64,000 nt of DNA, from NCBI GenBank assembly GCA_016125265.1, contig WGMC01000016.1:161393-225392 (forward strand), in the 5' to 3' direction. The DNA comes from Planctomycetaceae bacterium. Lineage in GTDB: Bacteria > Planctomycetota > UBA1135 > GCA-002686595. This document shows positions 36,085 through 44,256 of the stretch, in pieces (positions within the stretch are counted from its first letter, which is position 1; each line of letters opens with the position of its first letter). The translations under genes were made by a program, and so were the position numbers. The notes below the pieces were generated by a model that saw only the letters and a list, made by a program, of their open reading frames with translations, had not been told where the DNA came from and did no database searches.

Positions 36085-36744
36085 GTGAACTCCTACCTGG
36101 AGGTGCCCCTCGACGGCCTGCGCGCCGCGGCCCAGTCGATGCCCACGATCGATTTGGTCGGTCTGGGCCTCTTGGGCCTGTTCGCGCTGCTCGGCCTCGT
36201 GCGCGGCCTCTGGTGGCAGGCCATGCGCTTCGCGGGTTTGGCCGGAGCGGTGCTCCTCGCGCGCGCCGTGACGCCGCGGCTCGCGCCATCGGCGGAAGCG
36301 CGCTTCGAGGGCCTGGATCCGCACCTCACCTGGGGCCTGATCTGGCTCTTGGTCTTCCTCGCGGGGCTCGGTGTGGCCGCCGCCCTCGGTCGACTCGGCC
36401 GAAGCCTCCTCGACGCGATGCAGTTGGGGCTCGTCGACCGCTGTGCCGGTTGCCTCGCTGGCGCGCTCACGGGCCTACTCCTACACGCGGTCCTCGTGGC
36501 CGCCTTCTTGCAACTGGCGCCGCGGCACCTGGCGGCGCCGGTGGTGGCGGGTTCGCGCTCGGAACTGCTCGTGGGAGCGCTCGTGCGGCCCCTGCCCCTG
36601 ATCTTCGACCCCGACACCTCCGAGCGTGTGCGCGTGATCCTGGCCGCGCCGCCCGCCGACCAAAATCGCGGGGTGCGCGAACCGCCGCCCCCGAAGTCGC
36701 GCTGGCCCGCGGACCCCGTGGAGCCCGGCCAGGGCGTGCGGTAA
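36085..36744 (+). CDS. CvpA-family membrane protein
   Basis: This protein of about 219 residues has three or four hydrophobic helices. 'MPTIDLVGLGLLGLFALLGLVRGLWWQAMRFAG' is the classic CvpA opening (strand-like start, then 'G..RG'). It is followed by 'LTWGLIWLLVFLAGLGVAAAL' and 'DRCAGCLAGALTGLLLHAVLVAAFL'. The family includes the colicin V production protein; the core role is uncertain. GTG 36085 is used because third-position GC rises from there. ATG 36139 (short form) and GTG 35950 (preceded by a CATACT hexamer) are possible. The Pro/Arg-rich last 30 residues are probably a cytoplasmic tail. Confidence 0.75.
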   Translation: MNSYLEVPLDGLRAAAQSMPTIDLVGLGLLGLFALLGLVRGLWWQAMRFAGLAGAVLLARAVTPRLAPSAEARFEGLDPHLTWGLIWLLVFLAGLGVAAALGRLGRSLLDAMQLGLVDRCAGCLAGALTGLLLHAVLVAAFLQLAPRHLAAPVVAGSRSELLVGALVRPLPLIFDPDTSERVRVILAAPPADQNRGVREPPPPKSRWPADPVEPGQGVR

Positions 36745-36756
36745 CGGGCGCGCCCT

Positions 36757-38937
36757 TCACTGGATCGACGCGAGCATCGGGGCGAGCAGCGGCGCGTTGG
36801 CCGGGTACGCCTCGATGTGCTTCCGCAGGGTCGTGACGGCGTCGAGGCGCCGGCCCAAATTCACGTAACACTGCGCCAGGATCGCGGCGCCCTGGCCGTC
36901 CTGGGGGCGGAGCGAGTGCGCCTCGAGGGCCGAGCGCAGCGCTTCGTCCGCGTCCCCGAGCAAGCCCACCGCGACGGCGCGCACTTGCCAGCCAAACGGG
37001 TTGTTGGGCTGGGCGTCGACGACCCGATCGGCGAGTTCGAGCGCGTGTTCCGCATCGCCCCGCTCGGCGTCGTTGCGCTCCACCTTGCGCTGGCCGAGGC
37101 GCACGAGGGCGCGCACGTCGTACCCCGCGCGGTCCACCCAGGTTTCCGCCGCGCGCACCGCCTGGTCGAGGTCGCCGGCGCGGTAGTAGGCGTCGCTGAT
37201 GCGCGACCAATCGGGGCGCGGTTCGGCCTCGAGGGCGCGGGCCCCTTCGAGCAGGGACGCGCGCAGGGCGAAGGATCCGCGGCCGGGGGGCTCGAGCGGC
37301 GGACACGACACGAGCGGAATCATCGTCGCCGCGCGTGTCATGAACGTCGGATCGTGCTCCTTGTTGTGGCAATGGGCGCAGGACTGCAACGGCGGACGGA
37401 ACACGTCGGGATCGAGGTACGAAGCGCCGCCGGCGAGGTGCGGGCCCTCGGGCCCGTGGCAGTTGCCACACTGCACGTTCTCGAAGCCGGCGCTGGCCGC
37501 GGGGTGGCGGAAACCACCGGGCAGGTGCAAACCGACCGTGTGGCAGCCGATGCACTCGAGATCGACGTGTTGCTGCGTCGCGCGCAGGGTCTCGAAGGCG
37601 CGCGCGTGGCGGGTGCCGCGCCAGAACTCGGTCTGCGCCGGGTGGCAGGTGTCGCACGCCTCGGGCCCGGCAAAGCGCTCGGTCGGGTGGCGCGAGGCCG
37701 GCGGGTCCGCGGTCCAGTGGTCGTGGAGCGCCTGGTGGTAGAGGTCCACGCTGGCCAGTGCGTGTTCGTCGCGGCCGATGCCCGCATGCAGCGGGATGAG
37801 CATGGACGAGAAGCGGTTGCCCTCGGGCAGCGGACCGCGCTCTTCGAGCATGCGCTCCACGGTCGCCATTCCCCGCTCGGCGGTCTGGCGGCGCGTCGAG
37901 TGTTCCTCGTTGCCGAGGACGGCTGCGCGGCCCTCGAGCCAGTGGAAGTCGCTCGCGTGCACCTCGGACTCGAAGGCCAACCAGATGTGGTCCGAGACCT
38001 CGTGCAGCGGACCGGGCCGCGGCTTGCCGAAGTACTTGTCGGGCTCGGGCCACCACCAGTCCACGGTGCCCACACGCGCGCCGCGAACGGAGCCGGCGAG
38101 CACGGGTGTGCCCTCGACCCAGTCGACGGCGGTGGTGCGCTTCTCCGTGTGCGGGCCGAACACGATGTCGATCCCCTCGACCGCTTCGACCAACGAGCGG
38201 TTGCGCGCGGCGCCCAGGTGCGAGGCGCAGAACACCAGGTCGACCTTGTGCGTGCCGCGCAACTCGCCGACGACCGCGGTGGCCCGGTGGAGCCAGTTGG
38301 TGAGGCTCAAGCCTTGGGAGCGCAACACCCGGGCGACGTCCACCGGTCGTTTGTCCTCGACTTCGTCGCTGTCGAGCCTGTCCGCCAGCAGGCTGAAGAT
38401 GCCGATGCGGCGGCCGCCGCGCTCGACGATCGCGTAGGGCTCGAACACCAGCGCGCCTCCAGCGTCGACGATGTTCGCGTTCACGAGCGGAACGCCGTGG
38501 CGCGCGGCCAGTTCCTTCAGCGTCTCATGTCCGATCGCTAGGTCGAGATCCCCCACGCCCATAGCGGCGATGCCCAGGTCGCCGAGGGTGCGCAGGAACG
38601 CCTCCGCCTTCAGCGGATCCTGTTGGGCGGGAAACGGCGAACCCGCGTCGTCCTGGGGATGGCGGTGGCGGCGCAGGAACAGGTCGCCGGTGTCGACGAA
38701 GAGGGCCGCCGGGTGGCGCGCCAGTTCGCTGCGCACGTACTCGGCCATGCGGTCGAGCCCGCCGATGCGACCCGCCGAGCAGCCGCAGGGTTCGACAAAA
38801 CCGAGACATGCGCCCGTCCACAGGAGCCGCAGATCGGAGTCCTCGCGGTTCTCCTTCGGCCCGCAGGCGGCGGCGACGAGTCCTGCGACCAGCAGCCCAA
38901 CAGAAAGCGCCCAACGGGCGGAAAATCGGTGGTTCAT
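36757..38937 (-). CDS. Metallophosphatase / tetrahaem cytochrome c / TPR fusion lipoprotein
   Basis: This 726-residue precursor has a signal and lipobox at 'LVAGLVAAAC' (Cys 25). Residues 35-400 form a 5'-nucleotidase-like metallophosphoesterase domain: 'LLWTGACLGFVEPCGCSAGR', 'ALFVDTGDLF', 'MGVGDLDLAIG', 'PLVNANI' and 'LVFCASHLG'. Four CxxCH haem motifs follow at about 428-432, 462-466, 490-494 and 520-524, like cytochrome c554-type proteins. From about residue 580, TPR helices ('AYYRAGDLDQAVRAAETWVD') run to the end. The architecture predicts an exported redox protein that may also act on a phospho or sulfur compound; the substrate is unknown. The N-terminal Cys-rich 'EPCGC' is a further possible metal site. 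Confidence 0.82.
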   Translation of the reverse strand: MNHRFSARWALSVGLLVAGLVAAACGPKENREDSDLRLLWTGACLGFVEPCGCSAGRIGGLDRMAEYVRSELARHPAALFVDTGDLFLRRHRHPQDDAGSPFPAQQDPLKAEAFLRTLGDLGIAAMGVGDLDLAIGHETLKELAARHGVPLVNANIVDAGGALVFEPYAIVERGGRRIGIFSLLADRLDSDEVEDKRPVDVARVLRSQGLSLTNWLHRATAVVGELRGTHKVDLVFCASHLGAARNRSLVEAVEGIDIVFGPHTEKRTTAVDWVEGTPVLAGSVRGARVGTVDWWWPEPDKYFGKPRPGPLHEVSDHIWLAFESEVHASDFHWLEGRAAVLGNEEHSTRRQTAERGMATVERMLEERGPLPEGNRFSSMLIPLHAGIGRDEHALASVDLYHQALHDHWTADPPASRHPTERFAGPEACDTCHPAQTEFWRGTRHARAFETLRATQQHVDLECIGCHTVGLHLPGGFRHPAASAGFENVQCGNCHGPEGPHLAGGASYLDPDVFRPPLQSCAHCHNKEHDPTFMTRAATMIPLVSCPPLEPPGRGSFALRASLLEGARALEAEPRPDWSRISDAYYRAGDLDQAVRAAETWVDRAGYDVRALVRLGQRKVERNDAERGDAEHALELADRVVDAQPNNPFGWQVRAVAVGLLGDADEALRSALEAHSLRPQDGQGAAILAQCYVNLGRRLDAVTTLRKHIEAYPANAPLLAPMLASIQ

Positions 38938-39082
38938 CCAGGGGCAGTGTAGTTGGGAGGCGGCGCTCGGCGGATCCTCGGCGGCGTCGGGGCGCGCGCG
39001 ATTCCGCGGGGTGCACCGCGGCAACGGTGCCCCCGTGCAGGGCGCAGCCCGGCGGCGGAGCACCGCACGAATCCGCCCCCCC

Positions 39083-39112
39083 TTGCACGGATCCGGCCAA
39101 GCGCTGTTAGAT
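39083..39112 (+). promoter_or_regulatory. Promoter of the cobalamin riboswitch transcript
   Basis: TTGCAC (39083-39088) and TTAGAT (39107-39112) are separated by 18 bases, a good housekeeping-type promoter in a very GC-rich setting. The start would fall near 39119, just before the riboswitch aptamer. Confidence 0.6.
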
Positions 39113-39114
39113 TT

Positions 39115-39445
39115 GGACCCGACAATCCGAATGCCGCCCACGTGCGGGGAAGTCCGGTGCAAGGCCGGCACGGTCCCGCCACTGTGAGCTGCGTCGGGCC
39201 GATTCCCGGCGGGCCCCTTGGGCGCCGCCGCGGGGCTGGAACAGCGCGGGGCCACCCGCGCGCGCCGGCCCCGGGTCACTGGGATCCCGGGCAACCGGGA
39301 ACGCACGGTAGTCCTCACCCCCTTGGGGCCGAAGGACGCTCGTGCGCCTGGGAAGGCTGGAAAACGCCCTTGGTGTGCCCCCCACCGGCGCCGATGCGCC
39401 GCGCGCGGGTGCCCATCCGCAGCGAGTCAGGATATCCGCCGAGGG
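39115..39445 (+). ncRNA. Cobalamin (B12) riboswitch
   Basis: The aptamer core at 39146-39187 reads GGGGAAGTCCGGTGCAAGGC then CGGCACGGTCCCGCCACTGTGA. This matches the conserved cobalamin pattern: GGGAA, a CCGG/CCGG stem around GTGCAA, then CGGTCCCGCCACTGT. Further on are 'GTCACTGG', a stem with a GCAA loop (TCCCGG-GCAA-CCGGGA, about 39284-39299), 'CCTGGGAAGGCTGG' near 39337-39350, and the typical 3' signature GAGTCAGGATATCCGCC (39424-39440). The element is about 330 bases, longer than usual, mostly through extra peripheral helices. It lies on the same strand as, and about 120 bases upstream of, the secreted protein gene at 39563. Binding of adenosyl- or methylcobalamin normally lowers expression. 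Confidence 0.88.
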
Positions 39446-39562
39446 CAGTGGTCGGCCGAGCCTCGGGTCAAGGCGTCGGCGGTGCGCGGGGCCAATGGGG
39501 TTCCGTGGCTGCGTCGCCCCCGCAGTCTCGGTGTGTCGTTCGACGGAGATCGAACCCGCACC

Positions 39563-40879
39563 ATGAAGTTCTTCGAACCGTTCCCTTCGTTCGCCGCCGC
39601 GTTCCTCGGCGCCTTGGCCCTCTTCGCGGCGCCGCCCCAATCGGCGGTCGCCCAGACCCCCGCGGCGGGCACCGCCGTCGCGCCGGCGCCCAGTTTCTCG
39701 GGCTCGCTCCGCGAGCTGCAGAACGGCGAGTTCCTGCAACTGACCTCGAGCGCCCTGTCGCGCCTGTCGCCCACCGGCGCCGTCCTCCAGACCTACCTCA
39801 CGTTCGCGCCGACGGTGTTCGGCGGCTGCTTCCGCGTGGCGCCGGACGAGAGCTTCGCAATCGTCGGCGAGTCCACGAACGGCGAGTTGTTCCGTCTCGA
39901 CCTGCCCTCCGGTCCGATCGTCTCGTTGGGTTTCGTGCCCTTCAACTACGACGTGGCGATCAGCGACGCGGGCGACGTGATCGTCAGCGCGGCGGTCCAG
40001 AGTTTCCAGACCAACGACCTGGTGCGCGTCGATCCGTTCACCGGACAGCAGGAGACCATCGGCGTGTTGGACGGGCCCTCCGGTCCCCTCGACTTCGACG
40101 CGGCGGGCAACCTCTTCTACGCCACGCAGTCGAGCGCGTTTCCCACGCCGCTCGGCAGCGTCGAGGTGCTCTTGTGGCTCAGCCCCCAGGTGCAGGCGGG
40201 CAGTCTGAGCGAAAGCAACGCGATCGTGTACGAGTTCGGCTTCGACGGCATTTCGAGCCTGACGGTCGACCGCAGGAGCGGCTTCGTCTACGCGGCCGAG
40301 ACCAACTTCTCCGCGGGCTACCTCTCGAACGTGCGCCGCATCACGCAGACCGGTTTCGCGAACCCGACGCTGTTCAGCGCCCCCCCGGGTGCGTTCCTCA
40401 GCTTCGCTCCGCTGCTCGAGGGCGCGGGCGCCGGCATCTTCGCGCCGTTCCAACCTGCGCCCTCCGGCCACCTGCGTGTGTCGTGGAACGACTTCGCGGG
40501 CAACAGCGGCGTGCGCAACCTGAAACCGGCGCGTCCCGTCGCCAGTTTCACGGGCCCCGGCGCGAGCGGCATCGGCGATACGAGCTTCGTCGTCACCGGC
40601 GGCCCGCTCTCGGGGCTTGCGGTCGCGTTCATCGGGCCCACGAGTTCCTTCGGGCCCACCGAAGTCGCCGTCACGGGCCCCAACGGGTTCCCTCTGCTGA
40701 CGGCCCTGGACTTGGGCGCCGTGACGCTGCTGCCCGGCTTGTTCGCATTCGACGCCGCCGGGGAGTTCTCCTTCGACTTCTTCCACGGCGGCGAGCTGGC
40801 AGGAATCGTGTCCGCCCAAGTGGTCGCGATCGACACGTTCTACGGTCCCGTCGGCACGAGCACGACCGCGAACCTGTAG
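39563..40879 (+). CDS. Secreted beta-propeller-like protein under a cobalamin riboswitch
   Basis: This 438-residue precursor has a signal peptide at residues 1-31 ('FAAAFLGALALFAAPPQSAVA'). Residues 45-330 are beta-strand-rich and repetitive, with blade-like units: 'LSRLSPTGAVLQTYLTF', 'VAPDESFAIVGESTNGELFRLDLPSG', 'ISDAGDVIVSAAVQ', 'DLVRVDPFTGQQETIG' and 'LTVDRRSGFVYAAET'. This is the pattern of YncE/NHL-type propellers. A C-terminal domain of about 100 residues ('FTGPGASGIGDTSFVVTGGP') looks like an immunoglobulin-type fold. No lipobox or TonB motif is seen. A riboswitch-controlled secreted propeller invites comparison with BtuG, the B12-capturing propeller of Bacteroides. That role is inferred and no homology is shown. 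The gene appears monocistronic. Confidence 0.75.
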   Translation: MKFFEPFPSFAAAFLGALALFAAPPQSAVAQTPAAGTAVAPAPSFSGSLRELQNGEFLQLTSSALSRLSPTGAVLQTYLTFAPTVFGGCFRVAPDESFAIVGESTNGELFRLDLPSGPIVSLGFVPFNYDVAISDAGDVIVSAAVQSFQTNDLVRVDPFTGQQETIGVLDGPSGPLDFDAAGNLFYATQSSAFPTPLGSVEVLLWLSPQVQAGSLSESNAIVYEFGFDGISSLTVDRRSGFVYAAETNFSAGYLSNVRRITQTGFANPTLFSAPPGAFLSFAPLLEGAGAGIFAPFQPAPSGHLRVSWNDFAGNSGVRNLKPARPVASFTGPGASGIGDTSFVVTGGPLSGLAVAFIGPTSSFGPTEVAVTGPNGFPLLTALDLGAVTLLPGLFAFDAAGEFSFDFFHGGELAGIVSAQVVAIDTFYGPVGTSTTANL

Positions 40880-40931
40880 TGGCGTGAGCGCCACGTGACG
40901 AGAACCGCGCCGCGACCGGCGCGGCCTCGGT

Positions 40932-41465
40932 TCAACCGCGCTGCAACGCCGCGGTCGGTGCGACCCACCGATCGCGGCCCGGCGCGCGGCTCCAGCGCCC
41001 CCGGGGCTCGATCCGCGCGACGGCCTCGCGCGCGGCCGGCGAGGGTGTTTGCGCGCACTCCACCACCAAGTGCCCGGCCGCGGTTCGCAGGCAGCAGCCG
41101 CGTCCGCGGGCCAAGATCGACAGGGCAAACGCGGTGCGCCAACCGTCGGCGCCGTCGCCGCGGCGCAGCTTCGGCCACCCGCTGCGGTCCCGCGGCTCAG
41201 CGCCGAGCAGCTCGAGCAACCAACCCAGACCCTCCGGCTCCACGCGGTCCCCAAGCACCGCTGAGCCCAGAACTTGGCAGGCCATGGCGCCCAGGGCGCC
41301 GGCGCGGTGCGAGACCTCTTCGAGGTCGTCGAGGTCGGCCGCGGCGGATCCCGCCGACCCTGAGCGCACCTGTGCGTCGCCCCGCTCGAGGGCGGGCTGC
41401 AGCTCCAGGAGGAGCCCGACGGAGCGCAGCAGCACGTCTTCCGCGATCGCGCGCTCCAGACCCAA
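40932..41465 (-). CDS. Hypothetical protein downstream of tRNA-Leu
   Basis: This frame of about 177 codons has strong third-position GC, starting just after the tRNA. The first plausible start is TTG 41465; GTG codons a little downstream are alternatives. The N-terminal half is helical ('AIAEDVLLRSVGLLLELQPALERG', 'LEEVSHRAGALGAMACQVLG'). The middle has two short hydrophobic strands ('WRTAFALSILARGRGCCLRT'). The helical hairpin plus alpha/beta arrangement could fit a histidine-phosphotransferase-like dimer, but no signature residues are secure. Extending the frame upstream gives only the translated tRNA, which is rejected. Confidence 0.45.
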   Translation of the reverse strand: MGLERAIAEDVLLRSVGLLLELQPALERGDAQVRSGSAGSAAADLDDLEEVSHRAGALGAMACQVLGSAVLGDRVEPEGLGWLLELLGAEPRDRSGWPKLRRGDGADGWRTAFALSILARGRGCCLRTAAGHLVVECAQTPSPAAREAVARIEPRGRWSRAPGRDRWVAPTAALQRG

Positions 41466-41486
41466 ACCGCGCGGCAGGTGTTTGGG

Positions 41487-41569
41487 TACCGAGGATGGGA
41501 GTCGAACCCACATGCCCTTTCGGACAACGGATTTTGAATCCGTCGCGTCTGCCATTCCGCCACCCCGGC
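41487..41569 (-). tRNA. tRNA-Leu (anticodon CAA)
   Basis: The gene is 83 bases on the minus strand. The acceptor stem GCCGGGG pairs with CCTCGGT (two G-U pairs) and is followed by discriminator A. The anticodon stem CGGA/TCCG encloses loop TTCAAAA, giving anticodon CAA for UUG codons. A long variable arm, typical of leucine tRNA, and T-arm GTGGGTTCGACTCCCAT follow. CCA is not encoded. Confidence 0.95.
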
Positions 41570-41639
41570 TCAGGCGCTCAGATTGACGCGCGGGCCCGCG
41601 AGAAGCAAGCGGCGGCCGCCGCAAGTTCGTTGTGGGCCG

Positions 41640-42665
41640 CTACGCGAGGGCGAGGTCCACGATGTCCCACACGACGTCGGCGAACGCCAGACCCTGGGCG
41701 CGGCCGGACAGGGGCACCAGGCTGCGGGGCGTGAGGCCCGGCAAGGTATTGAGTTCGAGGAACACCGGCTCCCCGAACTCCTCCCCCAGCCGGGGGAGGA
41801 TCCAATCGGAGCGCGAGATGCCGCGGCAGCCCAAGCCCACGTGCGCGAGGACCGCGAGATCCTGGAGCCGCCCCACCGCGCCCGTGCCGATCGACCGCGG
41901 CGGGCAGTGCTCGACCGCACCCTCGGCGTCGTACTTCTGGCCGTGGTCGAAGAAACTCCCGCCCTTGGGGACGATCTCGACGGGCAACCATGCGGCGACG
42001 CCGCGGCGCGGGTCTTCCGGCGCGCTGTTGCCGCGCACGGGTACGGCGAACTCGGTGCCCAGCACGGCGCGCTCCACCACCAGCTGCGCGGCGTCCTCGA
42101 ACGCGTCTGCCAAGCGGCGCTCGAGTTCTCGGCGGCGCTCCGGTCCAGGCACACCGGACACCCGGAAGGTGCCGAGGGACGAACCGCCCCAACGCGGTTT
42201 GAGGAAAAGCGATTCGCCGCCCAGGTCGTCGAGCGTGCGCAGGGTGCCCGGGAGGTCCGACAGGGCCGCTTCGCGCGAGAGCAACACACCGGGCGCGACG
42301 GTCAACCCCAGCGCGCCCACCAGGATGCGGCTCGACCACTTGTCCATGGCCAGGGCCGAAGCCGCGACGCCGGAGCCCGTGTAGGGGACGCCCGCGGACT
42401 CGAGCCAACCCTGCACCGTGCCGTCCTCGCCGGCGCCGCCGTGCAGGGCGAGGAAACACACGTCCACGGCGCGCAGTCGGCCGAGTGCCGCGGCGGTGTC
42501 CATGTACGCACCGTCGAGGATCCAGGAGCCGTCCGCCGCCCACTCGGCGTCGAGCACGTCGGCGGCGCGCGGTCCCGCGCCGAGCGCCTGGCGCACCGCG
42601 GCCGCGGTCACGAGCGAGATGCCCCGCTCGGAACTCTGGCCACCGCTCACGACGGCGATGTGCAT
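41640..42665 (-). CDS. ddl: D-alanine--D-alanine ligase
   Basis: This 341-residue ATP-grasp ligase makes the D-Ala-D-Ala dipeptide for peptidoglycan. It opens with 'MHIAVVSGGQSSERGISLVT' (GG.S.ER.vSL), then 'CFLALHGGAGEDGTVQGWLE' and 'VPYTGSGVAASALAMDKWSS'. The ATP/Mg part shows 'FLKPRWGGSSLGTFRV', 'VVERAVLGTEFAVPV' and the C-terminal 'VFLELNTLPGLTPRSLVPLSG' with the metal-binding E-N. The start at ATG 42665 agrees with the family; ATG 42677 would add four residues. Its presence indicates a peptidoglycan wall. It follows the UDP-sugar pyrophosphorylase gene by 48 bases. Confidence 0.93.
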   Translation of the reverse strand: MHIAVVSGGQSSERGISLVTAAAVRQALGAGPRAADVLDAEWAADGSWILDGAYMDTAAALGRLRAVDVCFLALHGGAGEDGTVQGWLESAGVPYTGSGVAASALAMDKWSSRILVGALGLTVAPGVLLSREAALSDLPGTLRTLDDLGGESLFLKPRWGGSSLGTFRVSGVPGPERRRELERRLADAFEDAAQLVVERAVLGTEFAVPVRGNSAPEDPRRGVAAWLPVEIVPKGGSFFDHGQKYDAEGAVEHCPPRSIGTGAVGRLQDLAVLAHVGLGCRGISRSDWILPRLGEEFGEPVFLELNTLPGLTPRSLVPLSGRAQGLAFADVVWDIVDLALA

Positions 42666-42713
42666 GGGGCGCGGCATAGGTGCGGGGAAAAGGTGTTGCT
42701 CCGCCGACGCGCG

Positions 42714-44120
42714 CTAACCGCGCGCCGCGTAGAGGTGGCCGGGACCACTGGTTTCCGGCGCGATCGGGGTCGCGGCGCGGAACTCGGCTGCATCCTCGGC
42801 GAGCACCGGATCCACCTCGACCGGCACCAATCCATCGGCTCCGGCCGGCGGCAGCGGCAACCCCGCATCCCGGACCCAGCCGCTGAAGAGTTTGCAGAGG
42901 TCCGCGCGTGTGGTCGCCGGCGAATCCTCACCCGTCGCGTTCTTGACCGGGCTGAACTCGAGCGCGCGGTCGACCTCCAGCACGACACTCTCCTTCGAGC
43001 GCGCGAGCGCATCGAACACGAACGTCTCGAACTTCGTGCCCGCGATTTCGACGTCGCGACCACTGTCGTCGAGCGCGCGCATCTTCTTCGCGGCGAGGTG
43101 GTAAGGCAGTTGCAGCCCTCCGCGCGTCAACTCGTCCACGAACGCGAGTTCGATCGCGTGCACGGCGATGTTGCCGGCGCGGAAACGCAGCTTGCCGTCC
43201 GGACCGCGGGCTTCGCGTTCCTCGGGCGAGAGGTCCGAGTACTCGATGCAACCCATCTGGCCATCGATGCGGCCCAAGACACCGACCTTCTCGCCGGGTG
43301 CGCGTTTGTCGACGACCTTGCTCGACATGCTCGCCGCGGCCAGGTGGTGCAGGCCCAGGAAGAGCGGGTCCGCGGGCCGCGCCAGGGGGTTGTCGACCTG
43401 GAAGTAGGAGAGGGTTTCGACGCCCCGCTCGCGCGCGTGTGCCAGCGCGCCGGAGCGGGCCATGCCGTCCAATACACCGCCGTGCCCATTGGGGGCCAGG
43501 AAGAGCGCATCGGGCGCCGCCAAGAGGATGCGACCCTTATTGTCGAGGGCGGGCAACATCTCCTGGCTGAAGAAAAACACGTCGTCCGGCGCCAGGCCGA
43601 AGTGGCTGTGCTCCTCGAAGAACGCGCGTGTGGTCGCGTCGTTCGCCGCGGACGTCATCACGTACCACAGGGGGCGCGCGCCGTGGCGGCGCTTCGCGGC
43701 CAGAAGGCGCCGCGCGTGCATGTCGAAGAGCGGACGGCCGCTGACTGGCCCGACGGGGAAACAGCCCTTGGGCCCGTCGTAACCGAGCCGCGACGCCTGC
43801 CCACCCGCGACCAGGAGGTACGCGACGCGGCCGGACGAGAGGAGCTCGGCACCGGCCTTGCGCGCCTCCGCGGCGCGGCGCTCCGCGTTGGCGTCGCGCT
43901 CGAGTGGGAACGTTTCCGGCGGCTCCAGACGCACGTGCGCGCCGCCCGCCGGCTTCCCGAGCAATGCGGCGAGTCGCCCCACGAGGCCGAGGTCCAATCG
44001 GGCCAACTGCGCCTCGAGCTTCTGCCGCTGCTCGCCCGCGAGGCGGTCCAGGTGCGCGAGCAAGTGGCCCTGGCCTGCGTTTTCGATCTGGGTCCGGAGA
44101 GCGGCGGAATCGATGTTCAT
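42714..44120 (-). CDS. UDP-sugar pyrophosphorylase (UDPGP/UAP1-type uridylyltransferase)
   Basis: This 468-residue protein belongs to the eukaryote-like UDPGP family rather than to the GalU/GlmU type. The nucleotide loop is 'AYLLVAGGQASRLGYDGPKG' followed by CFPVGP. Others are 'PLWYVMTSAANDATTRAFFEEH', 'APNGHGGVLDGMARSG', 'YFQVDNPLARPADPLFLGLHH' and 'KFETFVFDAL'. These agree with UDP-N-acetylhexosamine pyrophosphorylases (AGX/UAP1), which make UDP-GlcNAc from GlcNAc-1-phosphate and UTP. UDP-glucose synthesis is the alternative. An N-terminal helical segment of about 60 residues is also typical. Adjacent ddl makes a cell-wall-precursor role plausible. Confidence 0.85.
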   Translation of the reverse strand: MNIDSAALRTQIENAGQGHLLAHLDRLAGEQRQKLEAQLARLDLGLVGRLAALLGKPAGGAHVRLEPPETFPLERDANAERRAAEARKAGAELLSSGRVAYLLVAGGQASRLGYDGPKGCFPVGPVSGRPLFDMHARRLLAAKRRHGARPLWYVMTSAANDATTRAFFEEHSHFGLAPDDVFFFSQEMLPALDNKGRILLAAPDALFLAPNGHGGVLDGMARSGALAHARERGVETLSYFQVDNPLARPADPLFLGLHHLAAASMSSKVVDKRAPGEKVGVLGRIDGQMGCIEYSDLSPEEREARGPDGKLRFRAGNIAVHAIELAFVDELTRGGLQLPYHLAAKKMRALDDSGRDVEIAGTKFETFVFDALARSKESVVLEVDRALEFSPVKNATGEDSPATTRADLCKLFSGWVRDAGLPLPPAGADGLVPVEVDPVLAEDAAEFRAATPIAPETSGPGHLYAARG

Positions 44121-44256
44121 GGGGCGCGGGGTGCAAAGGGGAGCGGGCGCCAAGTGTGGAAAGAATCGGGCTCCGGGTCGACGGATTCTCGACCGGCGCG
44201 CGCGACTGTCGCAGGAGAGGCGCGGGCCGCGACCGGCCCCCCAAGCGAATTCGGAT

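Noticed and set aside
39540..39563. T-arm-like sequence (minus-strand GCGGGTTCGATCTCCG) near the start of the B12-regulated gene
   Set aside because: The arms do not pair, and no acceptor or anticodon stem is present.
41466..41624. N-terminal extension of the 40932-41465 frame through the tRNA (giving MADATDSKSVVRKG-like sequence)
   Set aside because: This peptide is the translation of tRNA-Leu; the tRNA is certain, so coding can begin only after it.
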